Source: Psychrobacter immobilis
GTDB lineage: Bacteria > Pseudomonadota > Gammaproteobacteria > Pseudomonadales > Moraxellaceae
DNA: 64,000 nt
Direction: 5' to 3'
NCBI RefSeq assembly: GCF_904846225.1
Contig: NZ_CAJGZJ010000002.1
Coordinates: forward strand, 1 to 64,000
Part shown: piece by piece, positions 36,341-46,500 of the stretch
How positions within the stretch are numbered: the stretch's first letter is position 1
Layout: every line of letters starts with the position of its first letter
Made by a program: the position numbers and the translations under genes
Notes under the pieces: generated by a model
Database searches by the model: none
What the model was told of the DNA's origin: nothing
Seen by the model: the letters and a program-made list of their open reading frames with translations, nothing else

Positions 36341-37030
36341 ATGATTTTTGATAGTGTATTTATGGCGACCCTTGCGGCGATATTATTGACCTTGGCAGCT
36401 CATGTCATTGCTCGTGTGTTGGCACGCAAGCTCTCATGGTTACCGACAGTGATCACCGCCCTTGCGTTAGTTCTTGTTTTTTTGTTCATTCTGCAATGGG
36501 ATTATGATCATTATTACCGTGCTGCTAAGCCTGTATTTGATCATCTATTAGGATATGTCACCGTACTATTAGCAGTACCATTGGCAGCGATGAGCTTTAA
36601 AGGGCTACCTGTCAAAAAACTCACTCTAATCGTTATCCTTGCAAGTGTCGTTGGCGCATTATTACCGATGTCACTGGCGTATCTATTTTCATTAAGTCAT
36701 GACACGATACTGGCCTTTGCGACTCGTTCAGTGACGACGCCCATTGGATTGAGTGTGGCAGATTTGATTAAAGCACCGTTGGCAATGGCAAACTTAATTA
36801 TTATTGTGTCAGGCCTAATGGGCGGCACATTAGCGCGTTTTTTATTTCGCGGTATTGATGATGATCGCGCTAAAGGCCTAGCGCTTGGATTGGCCGCCCA
36901 TGCTTTTGGCACTATAGAGGCGTGGCAAATTAGTCATACCGCTGGACGTTACGCTGCATTTGGACTGGCAGTAAATGGCTTAGTCACCGCGGTCTGGGTT
37001 CCTATTTTTATTAGGGCCATTGGTGGTTAA
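36341..37030 (+). CDS. lrgB: CidB/LrgB family membrane protein
   Basis: 229 aa from the ATG at 36341 (GGAGAG upstream, family length about 231). Earlier in-frame ATG at 36302 and TTG at 36284 overlap lrgA and are less likely. Six or more transmembrane helices. Family motifs: a TTPIGLSVADLI segment, GLALGLAAHAFGT and a polar C-terminal helix. Forms an operon with lrgA. Proposed role is with LrgA in cell-envelope or metabolite export. Confidence 0.92.
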   Translation: MIFDSVFMATLAAILLTLAAHVIARVLARKLSWLPTVITALALVLVFLFILQWDYDHYYRAAKPVFDHLLGYVTVLLAVPLAAMSFKGLPVKKLTLIVILASVVGALLPMSLAYLFSLSHDTILAFATRSVTTPIGLSVADLIKAPLAMANLIIIVSGLMGGTLARFLFRGIDDDRAKGLALGLAAHAFGTIEAWQISHTAGRYAAFGLAVNGLVTAVWVPIFIRAIGG

Positions 37031-37383
37031 ATAATTTAATGTCACTGTATTCACTGCTTATTATTATCTTAGAGCCTGCTTACTCAACCAGCCACCCTAA
37101 AAACAGTACTCTATTGATTTATTTACGATTATTTGAAAATAATCGTGATATTTAGGTCTTATTTTGACAATCAAATACGTTGAAAAGTTATTATATGTTA
37201 TAGTAAGCCATTATTATTTTTTGTATCTATCGCAAGTGGTTTTTAGCTAGACGTGGTTTTTGCTAGGTCGTTATATTCCTTATAGCTGTAAAATCCTACG
37301 AACACGATGACCGCTTAAATGCGCAAAACGACACGCCTATAAGCAAAGCAATTTGCTATTATTCTATAAAAAGTGATGACCCT
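37031..37383 (+). other. Intergenic lrgB to transglycosylase gene, 353 bases
   Basis: AT-rich with no supported gene, repeat or terminator hairpin. Presumed promoter of the transglycosylase gene. Confidence 0.4.
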
Positions 37384-38196
37384 ATGATAAACATTGCGAC
37401 CTTAATTAATCGCTGCATGTCTCCTGTTTTACTTAGTACCATTGCCCTATCCAGCTTCTCTATTGCTGCTCAAGCAGGCAATATGTATATCTATAAAGAT
37501 AAAGGTGGACAGGTGCTGCTGACCAACGTCAATCCAAGTGGTAATTTTGATAAATTTACTAAAAAAGTAAAAGTGACTTACTACAAAGACTCTAAAATGT
37601 ACGATGGCAATAGTAATAGCACTGATTACGGTAGCAGTGCTGCCAGCAATAGTGGCAGTCGTAACGCTTATGACAGTTATATTCGGGCCTCTGCCGAGCG
37701 AAATGGCATCGATCCAGCACTTGTGAAGGCGATGATGCACACCGAGTCAGCGTTTAACCCGAATGCGCGCTCGCCTGTAGGAGCGCAAGGTCTTATGCAG
37801 CTAATGCCTGCAACTGCTCGCCGCTTTAAGGTCAGTAATCCTTGGAATCCTGCTGATAATATTGAAGGTTCAGCCAAATATATCGCTTGGCTACTACGCC
37901 GCTTTAATAACAACGTTGAACATGCGGTTGCAGGCTACAACGCTGGTGAAGGTAATGTCGACAAATATGGTGGCATTCCGCCTTTTAAAGAAACACGTAA
38001 CTATGTCCAAAGAGTGATGAGCCGCTATAACAGCCTGTATAAGAATGATGCAGGACTATCTGGCGCTAGTATGAATGCCAATAATCAGACCAGTAGCACC
38101 AATACCAACAATGGCCTACAAAATGTAAGCTTCGGGACTAGCAGCAATATCAATGGTGCCAGTTACTCCAATTCAGCTTATGATGCTTTACGCTAA
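37384..38196 (+). CDS. Lytic transglycosylase (SLT domain) with DUF4124-like N-terminus
   Basis: 270 aa with a signal peptide (cleavage near AAQA-GN). Residues about 34-55 (MYIYKDKGGQVLLTNV) resemble a DUF4124 segment found in exported proteins. Residues about 97-215 form an SLT goose-lysozyme fold: catalytic Glu121 in HTESAFNP, then GAQGLMQLMPATA and AGYNAGEGNV. It cuts peptidoglycan in the periplasm. A Ser/Asn/Gly-rich linker precedes the domain and an Asn/Ser/Thr tail follows. Monocistronic. Confidence 0.93.
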   Translation: MINIATLINRCMSPVLLSTIALSSFSIAAQAGNMYIYKDKGGQVLLTNVNPSGNFDKFTKKVKVTYYKDSKMYDGNSNSTDYGSSAASNSGSRNAYDSYIRASAERNGIDPALVKAMMHTESAFNPNARSPVGAQGLMQLMPATARRFKVSNPWNPADNIEGSAKYIAWLLRRFNNNVEHAVAGYNAGEGNVDKYGGIPPFKETRNYVQRVMSRYNSLYKNDAGLSGASMNANNQTSSTNTNNGLQNVSFGTSSNINGASYSNSAYDALR

Positions 38197-38231
38197 GTGG
38201 CCGTTAAGCCTAAATAAAGTCAAATGTTATC

Positions 38232-38332
38232 ACGCGCTACTGGGATAAATTTTCCATGCTTGCTGCGTAGACAGAGGCGACGCAAAACTTATCCCATTAG
38301 CACTATATTTATTTTATAGTGGATCGACTATA
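38232..38332 (-). repeat. Dispersed palindromic repeat, copy 5 (inverted)
   Basis: The only copy here on the minus strand. Read on that strand it starts TATAGTCGATCC, has the core GCCTCTGTCTACGCAGCAAGC (8 bases of the usual core missing), and arms TGGGATAAGTTTT / GGAAAATTTATCCCA. Lies in a convergent gap before a terminator. Confidence 0.88.
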
Positions 38333-38352
38333 CAGCACTAAAGTCTAAACGT

Positions 38353-38386
38353 AAAAAAGCCCGTTAATGTATTAACGGGCTTTTTC
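38353..38386. terminator. Bidirectional terminator between the transglycosylase gene and tsf
   Basis: AAAAAAGCCCGTTAAT / ATTAACGGGCTTTTT, near-perfect stem with a 2-base loop. Confidence 0.93.
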
Positions 38387-38452
38387 ATATTTGGCGGCTA
38401 TCTCATTTAACGTGTCAATGATATAGCCAAACCTTGAATACTAAATGATAAT

Positions 38453-39334
38453 TTACTTGTTCGCGGCTTGAGTAGCAGCAACTTCAGCAGCAAAATCTTC
38501 TTGCTTCTTCTCGATGCCTTCGCCAACTTCTAGACGTTTGAAACCAAGTACTTTTACGCCTTCAGATTTTAGTACGTCACCAACTTTTTTCTCATTGTCC
38601 ATTACGTACGGCTGGCGTAGTAAAGTAACTTCGTCTAGGTATTTACGTAGACCACCTTCGATCATTTTTTCAACGATATTGTCAGGCTTGCCAGATTCTT
38701 TTGCTTTGGCTTCGATGATATCTTTTTCGCGTGCCAATACATCAGCAGCAACGTCTTCGTCATCTACTGCAACTGGGTTGAACGCAGCGATATGCATGGC
38801 AAGGTTTTTGCCAGTGTCTGCGTTGCCGCCTTCATAAGATACCACGACACCGATACGCAGACCGTGACGGTATGAAGCAATGTTAGCGCCTTCTAACGTC
38901 TCAACGCGGCGAATCTGAATATTCTCACCGATTTTTTGTACGAGAGATACGCGTGCTTCTTCAACAGTCTGACCGTCGCCATAAGGCAATTCAGAGATAG
39001 TAGCGACATCTGTAACGTTGTTTGCTAATGCAAGGTTGGCTACTTTTTCTGCAAATGCAGTGAAGCTGCCATCTTTTGCAACGAAGTCAGTTTGGCAGTT
39101 AACTTCTAACAAGAATGCTTTGTTGTCGCCTTGAGCGATAATAATAGCGCCATCAGCTGCAATGTTACCAGCTTTTTTAGCAGCTTTTGCTTGACCAGAC
39201 TTACGTAGGTTATCAATGGCAGTTTCGACATCGCCGTTTGATTCTTCCAACGCTTTTTTACATTCCATCATGCCAAGACCAGTACGGTCACGCAATTCTT
39301 TTACCATTTTTGCAGATACTTTTACTTCTGACAT
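38453..39334 (-). CDS. tsf: Elongation factor Ts
   Basis: 293 aa, ATG at 39334 with GAGGTAA upstream. Guanine-nucleotide exchange factor for EF-Tu. The N-terminal UBA-like part contains [13 protein letters not shown], and the core has the exchange motif [11 protein letters not shown]. Length fits (E. coli 283). It lies 348 bases after rpsB on the same strand, the standard S2/EF-Ts operon. Confidence 0.98.
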   Translation of the reverse strand: MSEVKVSAKMVKELRDRTGLGMMECKKALEESNGDVETAIDNLRKSGQAKAAKKAGNIAADGAIIIAQGDNKAFLLEVNCQTDFVAKDGSFTAFAEKVANLALANNVTDVATISELPYGDGQTVEEARVSLVQKIGENIQIRRVETLEGANIASYRHGLRIGVVVSYEGGNADTGKNLAMHIAAFNPVAVDDEDVAADVLAREKDIIEAKAKESGKPDNIVEKMIEGGLRKYLDEVTLLRQPYVMDNEKKVGDVLKSEGVKVLGFKRLEVGEGIEKKQEDFAAEVAATQAANK

Positions 39335-39682
39335 AAGAGTTACCTCAGTATTGTTATGTATGGGAGTACTAAACTTTTATTTGATACTTGTTGCTATTTA
39401 TTTGTGCTATACCGCTCTTGTTGTCACGAAGCGCTGATTATTGCTTTTTACAGAAAATACTATGTATAACAAGTACAAAATATAATCATTCCAAAATACA
39501 ATCAGTACAAATATAAGCGATAATACTCGCCTATTAATGAGCTCTCCATCAACAACAAGGCATGACGAGTAAAACTACATCATGCATATTGTGAGCTTAT
39601 ACGCTGTTAATAACTCTATATGGATACCGATAGAGTAACTATCAAGATATCCTTACAAAGTTAAACCATCTAGGTCAGCTGT
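39335..39682 (-). other. rpsB-tsf intergenic region, 348 bases
   Basis: Contains a hairpin at 39622-39652 (GGATA/TATCC outer and GATAG/CTATC inner pairs on the minus strand) soon after the rpsB stop. It has no strong T-run and may be a partial terminator or processing site that lowers tsf expression. The rest is AT-rich. Confidence 0.45.
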
Positions 39683-40483
39683 TTATTCTGCTGGAGTTGC
39701 CGCTTCTTCTGCTTGGGCTTCAGCTGGTGCTTCAGTAGCAGCAGGCGCTTGTTCTGGTTCCGCTTTGCCGCCAGCTTGAGTTTGCGCGTATTCTTTGCCA
39801 GCGATGATCGCATCAGCCATAGAAGTTACATACAAAGTCACCGCACGGATAGCATCATCGTTAGCTGGAATGATGTAATCAACGTTATCTGGGCTAGAGT
39901 TTGTATCAACGATACCGATAACTGGAATACCCAAGTTTTTGGCTTCTTTGATAGCAATCGCTTCATGATCTACGTCTACAACAAAGATTGCGTCAGGTAA
40001 GCCGCCCATATCTTTGATGCCGCCCAATGAACGCTCAAGTTTTTCCATATCACGAGTACGTTCTAACGCTTCACGCTTAGTTAGCTTAGCGAAAGTACCG
40101 TCTTCTGCTTGCTTCTCAAGCTCTTTTAGACGGTTGATTGACTGGCGTAGTGTTTTCCAGTTAGTCAACATACCACCTAACCAGCGATGGTCAACGTAAG
40201 GCATGCCAGCACGAGCAGCTTGCTCACGGATGATACCACTTGCAGCGCGTTTAGTACCAACGAACAATACTTTGTTTTTCTTAGCAGCTAGGCCGTTTAC
40301 GTAGGTCAAAGCTTCGTTAAATGCTTTTACTGTGTGCTCTAAGTTAATGATGTGAATCTTGTTACGGGCGCCAAAAATATATGGACCCATTTTTGGATTC
40401 CAAAAACGTGTTTGGTGACCAAAGTGAGCGCCAGCTTGTAATAAGTCGCGCATTTCGATTTTGGTTGGATTCTTTGTAGCCAT
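39683..40483 (-). CDS. rpsB: 30S ribosomal protein S2
   Basis: 266 aa, ATG at 40483 with AGGAT upstream. Needed for 30S assembly and loading of S1. The start [22 protein letters not shown] and the [24 protein letters not shown] block are diagnostic. The C-terminal 30 residues are an Ala/Glu/Pro tail, longer than in E. coli (241 aa). First gene of the rpsB-tsf unit. Confidence 0.98.
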   Translation of the reverse strand: MATKNPTKIEMRDLLQAGAHFGHQTRFWNPKMGPYIFGARNKIHIINLEHTVKAFNEALTYVNGLAAKKNKVLFVGTKRAASGIIREQAARAGMPYVDHRWLGGMLTNWKTLRQSINRLKELEKQAEDGTFAKLTKREALERTRDMEKLERSLGGIKDMGGLPDAIFVVDVDHEAIAIKEAKNLGIPVIGIVDTNSSPDNVDYIIPANDDAIRAVTLYVTSMADAIIAGKEYAQTQAGGKAEPEQAPAATEAPAEAQAEEAATPAE

Positions 40484-40809
40484 GTGAATATATCCTATTG
40501 GTTGGGTTATGCCTCCACATCACAAAAACTGCCTATTCAGCGACACGCATCTGCTAACGGTTAATGCTGATGAATACCGCACTAACTTTTTGCAAATTAA
40601 TCAAGTCGCCAAACACCCAGCAATTTTTTGCCATGATGTGTGTGTCATTGGTTGGTTTAAAAAAGGCTATTGTCAGATTTAAGCAAAACACCCAAATCTA
40701 TATGATAAAAATAGCTGTGCGGTATTTTATCATATAACCGATTGAAATCTCCAGTATTTTATTGATTAACTGCATCAGATAAAAGCAAAATATAGCAATA
40801 TTAAAAGAC
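40484..40809 (-). promoter_or_regulatory. Probable rpsB leader and promoter region
   Basis: About 325 bases between the bcr terminator and rpsB. S2 represses its own mRNA through a conserved leader in gammaproteobacteria, and this region is long enough and has several possible stems (for example GTGGAGGC near the start codon side). I cannot match the published leader structure by eye, so the RNA element is a suggestion only. Confidence 0.35.
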
Positions 40810-40841
40810 AAAAAAGCGACACAGACTGTGTCGCTTTTTTA
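40810..40841. terminator. Strong terminator downstream of the Bcr/CflA gene
   Basis: AAAAAAGCGACACAG / CTGTGTCGCTTTTTT perfect stem with a minimal loop; works on both strands. Confidence 0.92.
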
Positions 40842-40913
40842 GTTTTTACTTTGCGTTTAGGTAGCTGGTTGTTCAACGAAACTAGCTGTCAAATCACATA
40901 GGGAATTTATGGT

Positions 40914-42173
40914 CTATTCAGCATCATCAAGATTTAGATTGCGGTCTATTTTCCAAACTAAAAAAGTACCCAAGCTCATCAATGCAAACATGGCAATACC
41001 AATTTTAAGCACGGGGTTGACTGGAAATAGGTTTAACAATAAGCCACCAAAAATTCCCACTGAAAACATCAGCGAACCTTGTAGGGCACTTGCCATACCA
41101 GCACGGCGTTTTTGAAAAGCCAGCGCAATAGCAGAGGCGTTGGGCTGAGTCAAACCCAAACCTGCAATACAAAAGAATATGCATGCCAATACCAACGGCA
41201 GCCACGCATCAGTCCCTAAAATGAGGCCTATCACGAATAGCACGCCCGCAGAAATAACTTGCATCATCGCGCCAAAGCGCAGAATGCTTAAAATGCGAAA
41301 ACGATTAGTGAGCCATTGATTCAATTGGGTCAAACCCACGAAGCCCGCAGCATTCATTCCAAAAAGCCAACCAAAATGTGTCGCTGATACACCATAAGTG
41401 TCCATAATCAACTCAGAAGCTGAGCTAATATAAACAAACATTGCCCCCATCAACAGACCGCCGCCAATCGCTGGATAGCTAAAAGTAGGATCTTTTAATA
41501 AATCCCAGTATTGGCTCAAGACTTCTTTAGCAGGGCGAACGTTGCGATTCTCTTCTGTCAGTGTTTCAAAAAAGAAAAACTTGGTCAGCAACAAATTCAG
41601 GGCACCAAAGGCGGCCAAAAACCAAAAGATAGAATGCCAACTAGAAAACTGTAAAAACACTGCGCCAAGTGATGGGGCTAATATTGGAGCTAAGCCCATT
41701 ACTAAAATCATAATAGAAAAGGCTTTAGCCGTTTGTTTGGCCGTTAGGCGATCACGAATCGCCGCACGGGTAACCACGGCTCCTACGCAAGCGCCGAGTG
41801 CTTGCATGGTTCGCCCGACGAACAACACATACTCATTGTCAGTCGTCGCACACACAATTGAAGCAATGACATACAACGTCATACCTATATATAAAGGTTT
41901 AACACGACCAACACGGTCACTAAATGGACCATAAAATAGCTGCCCGAATACCAAGCCCAAAAAATATGCTGGCACAGAATTGGCCATAAATGCTGTAGAT
42001 ACGCCAAAGTCATCGGCCATTGACGGTAAGGCGGGTAGATACATATCGATGGATAATGGCCCTACCGCTACGATAAGCCCCAGCATCATAATCCATGCAA
42101 CAGGCAGATCAGCAGAGCGTACTCGTTCGGAGGCGATAGAGTTGTTTGGAAGAGAGGGTTTTGAGGCAGACAT
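40914..42173 (-). CDS. Bcr/CflA family drug-resistance transporter
   Basis: 419 aa, 12 transmembrane helices, major facilitator superfamily DHA1 drug:proton antiporter type. The N-terminal motif GPLSIDMYLPALPSMADDF is typical of Bcr/CflA, and GRTMQALGACVGAVVTRAAIRD carries the antiporter motif C-like segment. Members export bicyclomycin, chloramphenicol or sulfonamides; the substrate here is unknown. Monocistronic, ends before a strong terminator. Confidence 0.92.
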   Translation of the reverse strand: MSASKPSLPNNSIASERVRSADLPVAWIMMLGLIVAVGPLSIDMYLPALPSMADDFGVSTAFMANSVPAYFLGLVFGQLFYGPFSDRVGRVKPLYIGMTLYVIASIVCATTDNEYVLFVGRTMQALGACVGAVVTRAAIRDRLTAKQTAKAFSIMILVMGLAPILAPSLGAVFLQFSSWHSIFWFLAAFGALNLLLTKFFFFETLTEENRNVRPAKEVLSQYWDLLKDPTFSYPAIGGGLLMGAMFVYISSASELIMDTYGVSATHFGWLFGMNAAGFVGLTQLNQWLTNRFRILSILRFGAMMQVISAGVLFVIGLILGTDAWLPLVLACIFFCIAGLGLTQPNASAIALAFQKRRAGMASALQGSLMFSVGIFGGLLLNLFPVNPVLKIGIAMFALMSLGTFLVWKIDRNLNLDDAE

Positions 42174-42539
42174 AGTTAGACCATTTTATATAGTGATGAT
42201 TACTTTATTACTTAAGCGCTTGTTGGATACATAGAACAGGTAAATATTTTTAAAAACAATAGTGCATCTTTATCTACATATGCGCAAGCGGACAGTGTTA
42301 TATCGTGCTATCCACTTATATTTCAATAGCGGTATGACCGTAAACAAACCACTCTAACCAGCAGACTGATGTATAGGCAGGTCAATATAAAAAAGAGACA
42401 ACGGGGCTGGGATAAATTTTTTGTCGCCTCTGTCTACGCAGGCACAGCAAGCAAGAAAAATTTGTCCCAGTCACGCAGTATAGTGTCGTATATACATTTT
42501 ATTCAGTATCGACTATATCAATCTTTTTAATAAAAAGTT
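42174..42539 (-). other. Intergenic crotonase gene to Bcr/CflA gene, 366 bases
   Basis: Mostly repeat copy 6 plus AT-rich sequence upstream of the transporter gene. No other feature seen. Confidence 0.5.
42386..42517 (+). repeat. Dispersed palindromic repeat, copy 6
   Basis: Core GCCTCTGTCTACGCAGGCAC plus AGCAAGC. Arms CTGGGATAAATTTTT / AAAAATTTGTCCCAG differ by one G-T type change. The right end GACTATA is intact; the left end is uncertain. Confidence 0.88.
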
Positions 42540-43352
42540 TTAACGGAACTGACGCTTGTCAAATACAGTGCTGACTTGTTTGGCTTTTCTAAGTGCTAGC
42601 TTGCGGTTGCGACCGAGCATCATTTTAATCTGCCATACTTTTTCTTTATATAAGGTTGCCTTAGGCTGCTGGTACATGGCGTTAATGATTCGCTTACTTG
42701 CTAACACAGCATCAGGAGAGCGCTCTGCAAATTCAGCAGCAAGCGCTTGGGCTTGTTCAAGAGGCGTGTCACTACAATGACTGATAATACCCAACGCTTT
42801 GCCTTTATGAGCATCAAAGACGCGCGCGCTCATCGCCAGCTCTTTTAGAATATCTGCCCGCACAATCCCGAATGCAGATTGAGTCAATCCCATGTCCGGT
42901 ACTAAGCCCCACTTGGCTTCCATGATAGACAATTTACAATCAGAATGACTGATACGCACATCGCAAGCCAACGCCAATTGCAGCCCTGCCCCAATACAAT
43001 AACCTTCTAATACAGCAATGACAGGAACAGGCAGGTCGCGCCAAATGAGACATACACGTTGGAATAAGCTTTGCCATGGTTTTATAAGCTCCCAAAGCGC
43101 AAATACTTGGTTTTTTGGATGATTTAAGTCAGCCAAGTCGATACCCGCACAAAACGTTCCTTCTGCCCCATTTAAAATGACGGCTCGTATTGTTTTATCT
43201 GCGCTAATACGATTTGCTACCGCAATCAACTCGTTGATCATTTGAAAGCTCATGGCATTTTTTTTGTGTGGGCGATTTAAAGTAACTGTCAGTATATTAT
43301 CGGTGATACTAACTTGCAGCGTCTCATACTGATAAGTGGCAATCGCGTTCAT
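42540..43352 (-). CDS. Crotonase (enoyl-CoA hydratase/isomerase) family protein
   Basis: 270 aa from the ATG at 43352 (AAGGA upstream); the longer frame from 43487 has an unlikely 45-residue leader. Crotonase fold with oxyanion-hole segments AGIDLADL and GYCIGAGLQLALACD. The second catalytic Glu of hydratases is present (MEAKWGLVPDMG), but the first, normally in GGGCELA, is Gln here (GAGLQLA). A standard syn-hydratase reaction is therefore doubtful; isomerase, hydrolase or another crotonase activity is possible. No fatty-acid oxidation genes adjoin. Confidence 0.88.
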   Translation of the reverse strand: MNAIATYQYETLQVSITDNILTVTLNRPHKKNAMSFQMINELIAVANRISADKTIRAVILNGAEGTFCAGIDLADLNHPKNQVFALWELIKPWQSLFQRVCLIWRDLPVPVIAVLEGYCIGAGLQLALACDVRISHSDCKLSIMEAKWGLVPDMGLTQSAFGIVRADILKELAMSARVFDAHKGKALGIISHCSDTPLEQAQALAAEFAERSPDAVLASKRIINAMYQQPKATLYKEKVWQIKMMLGRNRKLALRKAKQVSTVFDKRQFR

Positions 43353-43546
43353 AACAGTCCTTATGAAAGAATATGATGTTGATAATGGCAATATTAGCAG
43401 GCTTACCCTTATGCTATCGTAGCAATAACTGACTGTTACGGTACGCTCTTTGATAACAAGACGCTCTTTAAGATAGCTGCCAACCATTGATGCAAATAAA
43501 ATTTAAAATACTTATCCTATGAGTAAGTATCTTTATACCATTTAAC

Positions 43547-46500
43547 TTATATCATTTTCCACGTCATATCGTTTTCACTTAAGCGGTGATAATTAAGCTG
43601 AGGATAAGCAGATAAATCTAGCATTTGTAAGTTATTTAATGCGGTTAATAGTGCTCTATAATAAGGCTCAAGCATGGCAAACTGTGCAGGCGTAATGTGC
43701 TGAATATTCAACAAACACTTATCTTCTAAATCTTGACTCGCCTGACGTAATTGTGGCACGCCCGTATAACGACTGCCACCCAATATGCGATGAGCGATTT
43801 GCGCCAGCATATGACGATCTCGTGTTTCCCACGCTTGAGTTAACGCCTGTTTTTCCTCATTAATAGTGTCAAGCATCATGATGATAAGCTTGGCTGCCAA
43901 ATCAGGTTTGTTCGCTGAGCGAGTGAGCGCGTCTTGCCAATCTAAAATATCTAGAGGGTTTCTGTCATCATAAGAGCGATCGACTTTGTCATTTGCGGAA
44001 GAAAATAAAGATGTATCTCCCTGTTTTTGCAAGCGTAAACTCTCATAGCGTGACTGGGTTTCGCGCGGCGTTTCTCGTCTATAATCTTCACGCGGCTGGC
44101 TGTCACGCAAATAGTTATCCCGAATTTTTTTCAATGATAAAGGACGAGTGATTTTTTGCTGATTCAGCATATTAGGTGCGCTTTCTCCGCTATTATCATT
44201 ACCTTTAATCATTGGATACGCAATCATTGTAGAGTCTGAAGGCCACGTCGAATACGTTTCAGCGTCGCCATGTTGCACATCTGTCAATGGTGAGTGACGA
44301 CTCTGCAAATCATCAGCCCCGTGTAGACTGGCGTCAGGCAATACCGTTAACTGCGGCATGGTTGTCGTACGTCCAAGCCATTTTTGCAGCACCTGTAATA
44401 ACTGAGGTTGGCTGATGGGTTTACCAACATAGTCATTGATGCCACTAGCGATCAACTTATCACGCTCATCAGCCAATCCATGAGCCGTCAAAGCAATGAT
44501 AGGAATACGGCTATCCTCATTTTCAATATTGCGAATTTGTCTCGCCGCCTCATGCCCTGACATACGTGGCATCTGAATATCCATAAATATTAAATCAATG
44601 TCGTTTTTGTCCTGAGTAGCCCCTTTATCGTCAACATGTGCCTCTTCCGAATAAAGCGTGCTATTTGATTTTTTACTGACTTCATCACGAGCTTCAGCTT
44701 TGGAGAGTTGGGTTTTATTTGATAGGCTCTGCTTGTCATTTTTAGCAGGTTTTTGGTTTTTGGTTTGTTGTTTGCTGATGATTTCTATGGCATCAAAACC
44801 ACTACTCGCGGTCATGACCTGAATACCAAGCTCGCTAAGTAGCGCATCAAGTACTAGTAGATTGGGCAGATGGTCATCTACTGCCAGCACCGTCACACCC
44901 TTCCAACGTGGTTCTTGCATACTTTTGGGTATGCTACGATTTTGCGTATCGAGCATGGCATAGAGCTGTCTTTTGTCTAATGGCTCATACAATATATTGG
45001 CATGATAGCGGTTTAATAGTGCTTGGTCGGCGGCAACTTGATAGCCAAATACCGCAAGCTTACCCTGATAATGGAGACGAATCTGCTTGAGTAACGCCAT
45101 CATATCGTCTTGAGTGTCATCATCAACGATGACCCAATCCCAAAAGTTGCCGCGCTCTTTTAATGACTCAAGCACACCTGGTAACGAGTTGGCTTGAGTC
45201 AATGTAACTGGCAGATACTGCAAGCTGGCTTTGAGCACTTGTATAGAGGCAGTATGATTAATCCATACCAACACATTAAATTCATCGGTATCACTTGCAA
45301 GCGGTGCCAACACTGGCAGCTCAATCGTCTGACCAGTAGCGGCTTCTAACACGTCAACGTGCGATGGCATGCGAAACCAAAACGTTGCACCCTGATTGGC
45401 AATGTTTTCTTGAGCATTATCATGAAAACCGATATCGCCGCCCATCAGACGGGTCAACTGCTTGGAGATGACCAAACCCAAGCCTGTGCCTCCATATTGA
45501 CGGGTAATTGAGGGATCGCCTTGACTAAAACTTTGAAACAGCATTTTTTGATCGGCTAAAGAAATCCCTTTACCGCTATCTTGCACACTAATCATGAGAT
45601 AATTGTCTCGATGATCGTCCAAGCTGACACGCACGACCACATCGCCGCTATCAGTAAACTTAATCGCGTTGCCTACAATGTTAGTCAATACTTGCTTGAG
45701 GCGTAAGGCATCGCCATTGATACGCATCGGTACGTCGTTGTAGAACAGCACCGCCATACGCAGGCCTTTCTCCGCAGACACAGGAGAGAGCATATCGACC
45801 ACATCATAAATAGTGTCATAGAGATCAAATTCATGGCGATCAAGTACCAGTTTACCAGCTTCAATCTTAGAAAAATCCAAGACATCGTTTACTAAAGCGA
45901 GTAAATGTGCCGAAGACTTGCGTATGGTCTGCACATACAAGTCTTGTTCGGGATTCAATTCCCCATGACGTGCCAGCAAATTAATAAAACCGTCAATACT
46001 GTTCAAAGGCGTGCGTAGCTCATGGCTGATATTGGCCAAAAACGCAGATTTGGCTTGGCTGGTTGAGATGGCCGCATCACGTGCATTACGAATAGAGATG
46101 TTTTGCATTTCCATCTCATCAAAAGCAAGCCGCAAATCATCCTCAGTTTGTTCGGCATGATCCTTAAGTTCTTGAAAACTTCTATGTAGGCGGCGCAACG
46201 TTTTGACTAAATCTTGCTGCAATAAATTCAGCTCGCCATCTGACTCAACGGGAATCGGCTGGTACAAATTATCGACATGCGTACGTTGCAACTGCAAACG
46301 TAGCTCATAGATTGGGGCGATCCAACGCTTTGAATAAATATTCAAGCTTAATAGTAGAATTAAAATAGTGAACAACCCAGTAATCACCAATGCCATGGCA
46401 ATACGATAACGCGCAATATAGAGTGGCTCGTTATCCATATCCACTAACAACCACAACCTCTGCCCTTCAAACTCGCCTAATATGCTGCCATAAGCGGTAC

